Assembly: GCA_021904315.1 (NCBI GenBank)
Contig: CM038917.1
Span: forward strand, 9,718,041 to 9,782,040
Source: Sphagnum magellanicum
Lineage: Eukaryota; Streptophyta; Sphagnopsida; Sphagnales; Sphagnaceae
DNA: 64,000 nt
Reading direction: 5' to 3'
This document shows, piece by piece, positions 60,065-64,000 of the stretch (positions are counted from its first letter, which is position 1; each line of letters begins with the position of its first letter). The notes under the pieces are model-generated. The model saw only the letters and a program-made list of their open reading frames with translations, was not told the origin of the DNA and made no database searches. The position numbers were made by a program, and so were the translations under genes.

Positions 60065-61150
60065 ATGCCACAATCTTTTCGTCCTTTCAATACGGAAGAA
60101 GAACGCACCTTGTTGGTGAGGGGGGAACAGATTACTACACCACAAGCTGCTAGGGCATCAAATTCCTGTGTTTCAAGAGTACATGTACATCAGGAAAACA
60201 CACAATTTTCCACTGATCGACTTATGGAGTGCCAATTTCAAATGCGTGAAATGGCACAAAAGCTTATGAATACACCGTTATTTAGTTTTCAAGATTTGAA
60301 ATTAAACACCAGGGACATAATTATAGTACTAGAAGATACCCTAAACACTACATTAGGTCCTCTACCAATCCCTAATCCACATGCTACAAGGGTCCCATTC
60401 AACACCTTAAAGAGACATTTGATTGGCTCACATATAACAGATGGTGTTCGTAATCTGGTCATTAGTTCTAGCACGACTAAACTAGTGGGCTCTCTTAGCT
60501 CTAATTTTACATTCACATATCAGAAGGGAGTTAAAAACACCTCACTTGTGGATTTATTATTCAGCAAAGGCGTTGTGGATAGCCATTTTCTTCACAAAGT
60601 CTCTCATTCATTTCCAAAGGTGGTACTTAGTGAGAGAACTTCCATCACCACCAGAGTTACCATTGTCGACAATACTGAGTCAAGAATTCAAGTGAGAGGA
60701 CATACACCCAAAGTGGTACCTCTTGATACAAGTGCCTAACCAATGATTCTTGGAGTTCAATTCGCCAAAAAGATGGGCATGCTTGACTCTAAACTACGAA
60801 AATCTATGTGGCAAATTCACACTGTTAGTGGGAGTGTAGAGGAGGTACTTGGGGAAAGCTCGGATTTGATTACACTTAACTTCAATGAAGGTACAGATCA
60901 GGAGCCTTGTTTATAGGTCAGATGTTTAGTCACCAATGCCACCAGCTATGATGTGCTCATTGGGCAAAAGGCCTTGTTTCCACCAGGTTTCATAATTAAC
61001 AATTGGTTCAAGCATGCAAACTATCAAGTGGATTGGGAGACTAATGGGCACCACCTAGGATACATGCCCCTTGATTTACATGGAAACCGTAATCCTATGG
61101 CTCACCATTGTATGTTCAAGGAAGCACACACTATTTCTTACATCCAATAA
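60065..61150 (+). pseudogene. Gag-pol linker and aspartic protease region
   Basis: The open frame 60065-60739 (224 codons) ends VVPLDTSA then TAA, followed in frame by PMILGVQFAKKMGM. The D-T-S/G and ILG spacing suggests a retroviral-type aspartic protease with D-T-S-A in place of D-T-G-A. The frame runs on through a TAG (60914-60916) and YDVLIGQKALFPPGF to a TAA at 61148-61150. The long stretch before the protease (TEEERTLLVRG..., QMREMAQKLM) is unfamiliar. The protease call rests on position and short motifs. Confidence 0.6.
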
Positions 61151-61341
61151 GCTAGCCACGAATGGATAGAGAGAGATGAAGAGGAAACAACTTACACCCA
61201 AGCTATTGAAAGCTTGAGGGTGGTTCCTATTGACATTTAACACGAACCAAAGGTTTTACAAAAGTTCAAAATAGCCACGAGCCCTTGGTCAAAACTTTGT
61301 CTAATTTTGAGAACATGGAAAGCCATGATGAACTAATTAAG

Positions 61342-62373
61342 CCAGTATTTCGTGAACTAATCACCTGGACACCACCTAAGGAGGGGATTACATTACTAGA
61401 GTTTTTTGGTGGTATTAGTACAGGTCTCGAAGCCTTACTATAATCAAGGATGGTGGTTCAGAGGTATTTCTATGTAAACATTGATCCTATTGCAAGGCAA
61501 GTGGTGGCATCAAGAATGATGGAACTCATAGGTAGATTTCCACAACAGTTTTCAACCACTGCATGGAAGGCCAGTTTCAGTTTCTTGCCTTTTAACATAC
61601 AACTAATTCAAAAAAAACATATGGAATTACTTGGCCCCGTGGACCTCATCATTTCAAGTTGGCAATGTTAAGGATTTTGAGCGGTTGGATTTGGAAAAGC
61701 TTGAATGACATAAGATCCAGTCTCTTCACAGACATGGTATGATTAATCACCTTGGCTCAATCCATTTCTCCTACGCTTGGTTATGTAATTGAGAACACCC
61801 TTTCTTAACTTAACCAAAGGGAAAAAGTCGAAGAACACTACATGCTAATCAAGCATTACCTTGGAGAGCCCCTCCTACTCGATGTGACACAATGCAAAAC
61901 CTATGCGCACCAGCTGCGCAACTAGTGGACCAACCTGGTACCACTCTCAGTTCTGCAACTAGCTTTGAAATACACCATCAAAGACCCCAACCTGCAGGTT
62001 TCTCACATATTGGATGATCAAAGCTCTTGCCAACCATGTACAAGGCAAGATAAACCTCCTTGGTTTCTTACGAACACAATAGGAAAACCAAAAGGTGCTT
62101 GGCCCACCTTTGTCTCCTTCCAAGGAGCACACGCCTTTCAAGGAGATGGACTAGGCCTGGTGTATCATCATGCTTCAGCCACTTGGGATGAACCAAGCCC
62201 AGAAGAAAAAAAAAAGGGCTATGGGGTTCCAAGCTGGCACTACTAGTCACACTAAGGTGACTAGATTGGAATGTAACGCTCTATTGGGGATAGGCATGGA
62301 CCTGAACTCCCTTACATGGTTGTTGGTAACTTGTGTACTCTTTCAAATGTACACAACACCAACACTGATTTAA
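61342..62373 (+). pseudogene. C5 cytosine-DNA methyltransferase domain captured by the retroelement
   Basis: The domain spans about 340 codons in three frame pieces. Motif I, the SAM-binding loop, is LLEFFGGISTGLEALL (61393-61440). A motif II-like acidic strand follows, YFYVNIDPIARQV. The motif IV region is GPVDLIISSWQC, with the probable catalytic Cys at 61666-61668; the usual Pro before it is Gln. Motif VI is GYVIENT (61779-61799), equivalent to the ENV motif. Motif IX/X is AMGFQAGTT followed by LLGIGMDLNSLTWLL (about 62215-62328). Motif order and spacing fit DNMT-type enzymes, which transfer a methyl group from SAM to C5 of cytosine. Stops (61441, 61669, 61740, 61806, 61923), a missing base near 61699 and a shift in the A10 run (62206-62215) show that this copy is dead. 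From memory, cytosine methyltransferases inside retrotransposons have been reported in charophyte algae and dinoflagellates; this one sits between protease and reverse transcriptase. Confidence 0.85.
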
Positions 62374-62568
62374 TCAACTTGCAGTTCTGGCGATGCGATC
62401 ACATGGCACCCCGACCAAGTACACTTGCTTATCTTCAACACTCTACATTTCACTTTTAGTGTTGGGGGGGAGGAGGTACCATGTAGTTTGACTCAAGTTG
62501 TGTCTGATACACCTAGAGGTACATTAGCTTCTGGAGAAACAATTACAACCTTCTACAAATCTATGTAG

Positions 62569-63540
62569 TTGGATAGTGGAGAACCCAATACACCAAGTTC
62601 TTCAAACACACTTTCAAATTCCATTCCATGTGTTTCCAACTACCTTTTCGTTATGGGGAACCAACTCACCAAGAAAGAAAGAGACCAGGTCATAGACTTG
62701 TTAATTAAGTATGAGAATGTGTTCGCATTCTCAATGAAAGACTTGGGTAGGTGTAAGACCATGCAGTTCTCTATAGACCTTACAGATGAAACACCCGTTT
62801 ATCGAAGGAGGCATAGGTTGAATAAGCATGAGTGGGAACTAGTAGATGAAAGATGCAAAGAGCTCCATGAGGCCGGTCTCATTCAGCCATCAAATTCTAA
62901 TTTCGTAACTACTACAATAATGCCAACAAAAAAAAATTTAGCTAGATTATGGACTAAAAAAAGGATGTGCGGGGATTATAAGCCTTTGAGCCTAGTTACA
63001 CCTCAGGACAAGTACCCCATGCCCATCCTTGAAGAACTGTTTAATAGCATCGGAGATTCAAACATCTTCACAATTATGGATTTAAGGCAAGGCTTCAACC
63101 AGATTATGCTCACTACGATGGATCGCAAGAAAATAACATTCCATGGAAGCAATGAGTTGTGGGAATGGCTTGTGATGCCTTTTGGATTGAAGAATGCACT
63201 TGTCTTCTTTCAACGAATCATGGACCAGGTTCTCGAAAGGGTAGATTTCTTAAAGTGCTACATAGATGACGTCCTAATGCATAACAAAGGACTCGTGCAA
63301 CATTTGGCTCATCTTGAGGAGTTATTCAAGAGGCTCCACAAAGTCAATATGAAAATCCATCCTAAAAAGTGTGAGTTTGTTGTCACATCAATAATCTACT
63401 TTGGACACAGAATTTTGCCAAATGGTATTATGGTTCATTGGGCCAAAGTAATAGCCATTTTGGAAATGCCCAATCCTATTGATGTTCACACATTGAAGAA
63501 CTTCATTGAATTATGTAATTACTATAGAATTTATGTCTAA
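62569..63540 (+). CDS. Reverse transcriptase of the methyltransferase-bearing element
   Basis: A 323-codon uninterrupted frame. Typical Ty3/gypsy palm motifs: MQFSIDLTDETPVYRRRHRL, CGDYKPLSLVTPQDKYPMP, FTIMDLRQGFNQIML, WLVMPFGLKNA and the catalytic CYIDDVLMHN (Y-I-D-D), then HPKKCEF and FGHRILPNGI. Some positions are degraded, for example MCGDYKPLS where C-V-D-Y-R/K-x-L-N is usual. The frame ends at a TAA (63538-63540) inside a motif that continues in the same frame as RNase H, so the stop is premature. Confidence 0.93.
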   Translation: MDSGEPNTPSSSNTLSNSIPCVSNYLFVMGNQLTKKERDQVIDLLIKYENVFAFSMKDLGRCKTMQFSIDLTDETPVYRRRHRLNKHEWELVDERCKELHEAGLIQPSNSNFVTTTIMPTKKNLARLWTKKRMCGDYKPLSLVTPQDKYPMPILEELFNSIGDSNIFTIMDLRQGFNQIMLTTMDRKKITFHGSNELWEWLVMPFGLKNALVFFQRIMDQVLERVDFLKCYIDDVLMHNKGLVQHLAHLEELFKRLHKVNMKIHPKKCEFVVTSIIYFGHRILPNGIMVHWAKVIAILEMPNPIDVHTLKNFIELCNYYRIYV

Positions 63541-64000
63541 GATTTCAGTACTATTGCTCATCCTCTTTATGCATTATTAAAGAAAGATGTTGCTTGGACA
63601 TGGAGTGATGAAACTCAGGAGGCTTTCAACACACTCAAGGAAAAGCTTTCAGAGTTCCCCTTTCTAAGAAGACTTGATTTCAACAAGGTCTTCATTCTAC
63701 ACACTGACTAGAATGTTCTTAGTATTGGAACTATTCTTGGCCAACTTGATGAGGAAGGCAAGGAATATGTTATTGCCTATGCATCCTAAAACAACAAGGT
63801 TGAGAGTAACTACTTTTCATATGAGCCTTACTATTGTATGGGCCGTCATACATTTCAAGCCTTATCTTTATGGCACCAATTTCACTTTGTATGTTGACCA
63901 CCAGCCTATCAAGTGGTTGATGACCAACGATAAGCTTACTGGTAAGTTAGCTCATTGGGCACTTATATTTAAAGAGTATGAGTTCAAGGTTATTCACCGA
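63541..64000 (+). pseudogene. RNase H domain, partial at the window edge
   Basis: In frame after the reverse transcriptase stop come DFSTIAHPLYALLKKD and AWTWSDETQEAFNTLKEKL (the connection), then the first RNase H strand FILHTD followed by a TAG (63709-63711), GTILGQLDEEGKEYVIAYAS and a TAA (63787-63789). After a frame change, YVDHQPIKWLMT-like and YEFKVIH sequences run to the window end. Confidence 0.85.

Larger units (their letters stand above)
58545..64000 (+). mobile_element. Ty3/gypsy retrotransposon encoding a cytosine DNA methyltransferase (decayed, truncated by window end)
   Basis: Order on +: gag (58545-59290), zinc knuckles (59395-59520), protease-containing region (60065-61150), C5-methyltransferase domain (61342-62373), reverse transcriptase (62569-63540), start of RNase H (63541 to the end). 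The same frame is reopened many times after single stops, so this is one old polyprotein frame rather than separate genes. Probable C-to-T stops include 58743-58745, 60737-60739, 60914-60916, 61148-61150, 61441-61443, 61669-61671, 61740-61742, 61806-61808, 61923-61925, 63538-63540 and 63709-63711. Integrase and the 3' LTR must lie outside the window. The element differs clearly in sequence from the chromovirus at 25.9-32.1 kb. Confidence 0.9.

Overview
Nuclear DNA of a land plant. The window holds a NAC and a WOX transcription factor (both families are plant lineages), an RNA polymerase III subunit gene split into many short exons, TTTAGGG-type repeats in a gene leader, and Ty3/gypsy retrotransposons in very AT-rich intergenic DNA. 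The WOX belongs to the old WOX13 clade. Together with a retroelement carrying a DNA methyltransferase this makes a non-seed plant (bryophyte, lycophyte or fern) a reasonable guess, but the sequence does not settle the species.

Layout. 1-4.57 kb is AT-rich intergenic DNA. 5035-16004 (+) is a complete gene for the second-largest subunit of RNA polymerase III (NRPC2). I traced 37 coding exons whose phases all agree; they sum to 3432 nt, or 1143 residues. 18289-20888 (-), tail to tail with it, is a four-exon WOX13-like homeobox gene of 282 residues. 21-25.8 kb is intergenic. 25859-32128 (-) is a full-length chromovirus-type Ty3/gypsy element with both LTRs and a perfect 5-bp target duplication; it is inactivated by stop codons. 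32-38.9 kb is intergenic. 38923-40979 (-) is a three-exon NAC gene of 464 residues with a leader/promoter region of about 1.1 kb. 42.1-56.9 kb is intergenic with small tandem and inverted repeats. From about 56.95 kb to the window end lies the 5' part of a second, decayed Ty3/gypsy element on the + strand: probable LTR/leader, gag, zinc knuckles, protease, a C5 cytosine-DNA methyltransferase domain, reverse transcriptase and the start of RNase H. The window ends inside it.

The most remarkable item is the methyltransferase domain (61342-62373) lying between protease and reverse transcriptase of that second element. It keeps the glycine-rich SAM motif, the catalytic-cysteine segment, the ENV-like motif and the motif IX/X tail. 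Most nonsense codons in this element fit C-to-T change (CAA/CAG to TAA/TAG, CGA to TGA, TGG to TAG), as expected for methylated, silenced DNA. Second in interest is the WOX gene: the conserved N-terminal clade motif is split over two overlapping frames, which looks like a one-base frameshift rescued by a new start. Third, the two LTRs of the chromovirus differ by exactly two 37-bp repeat units.

The three host genes serve unrelated jobs (Pol III transcription; meristem/cell-fate regulation; NAC development or stress regulation). Nothing suggests they work as a unit.
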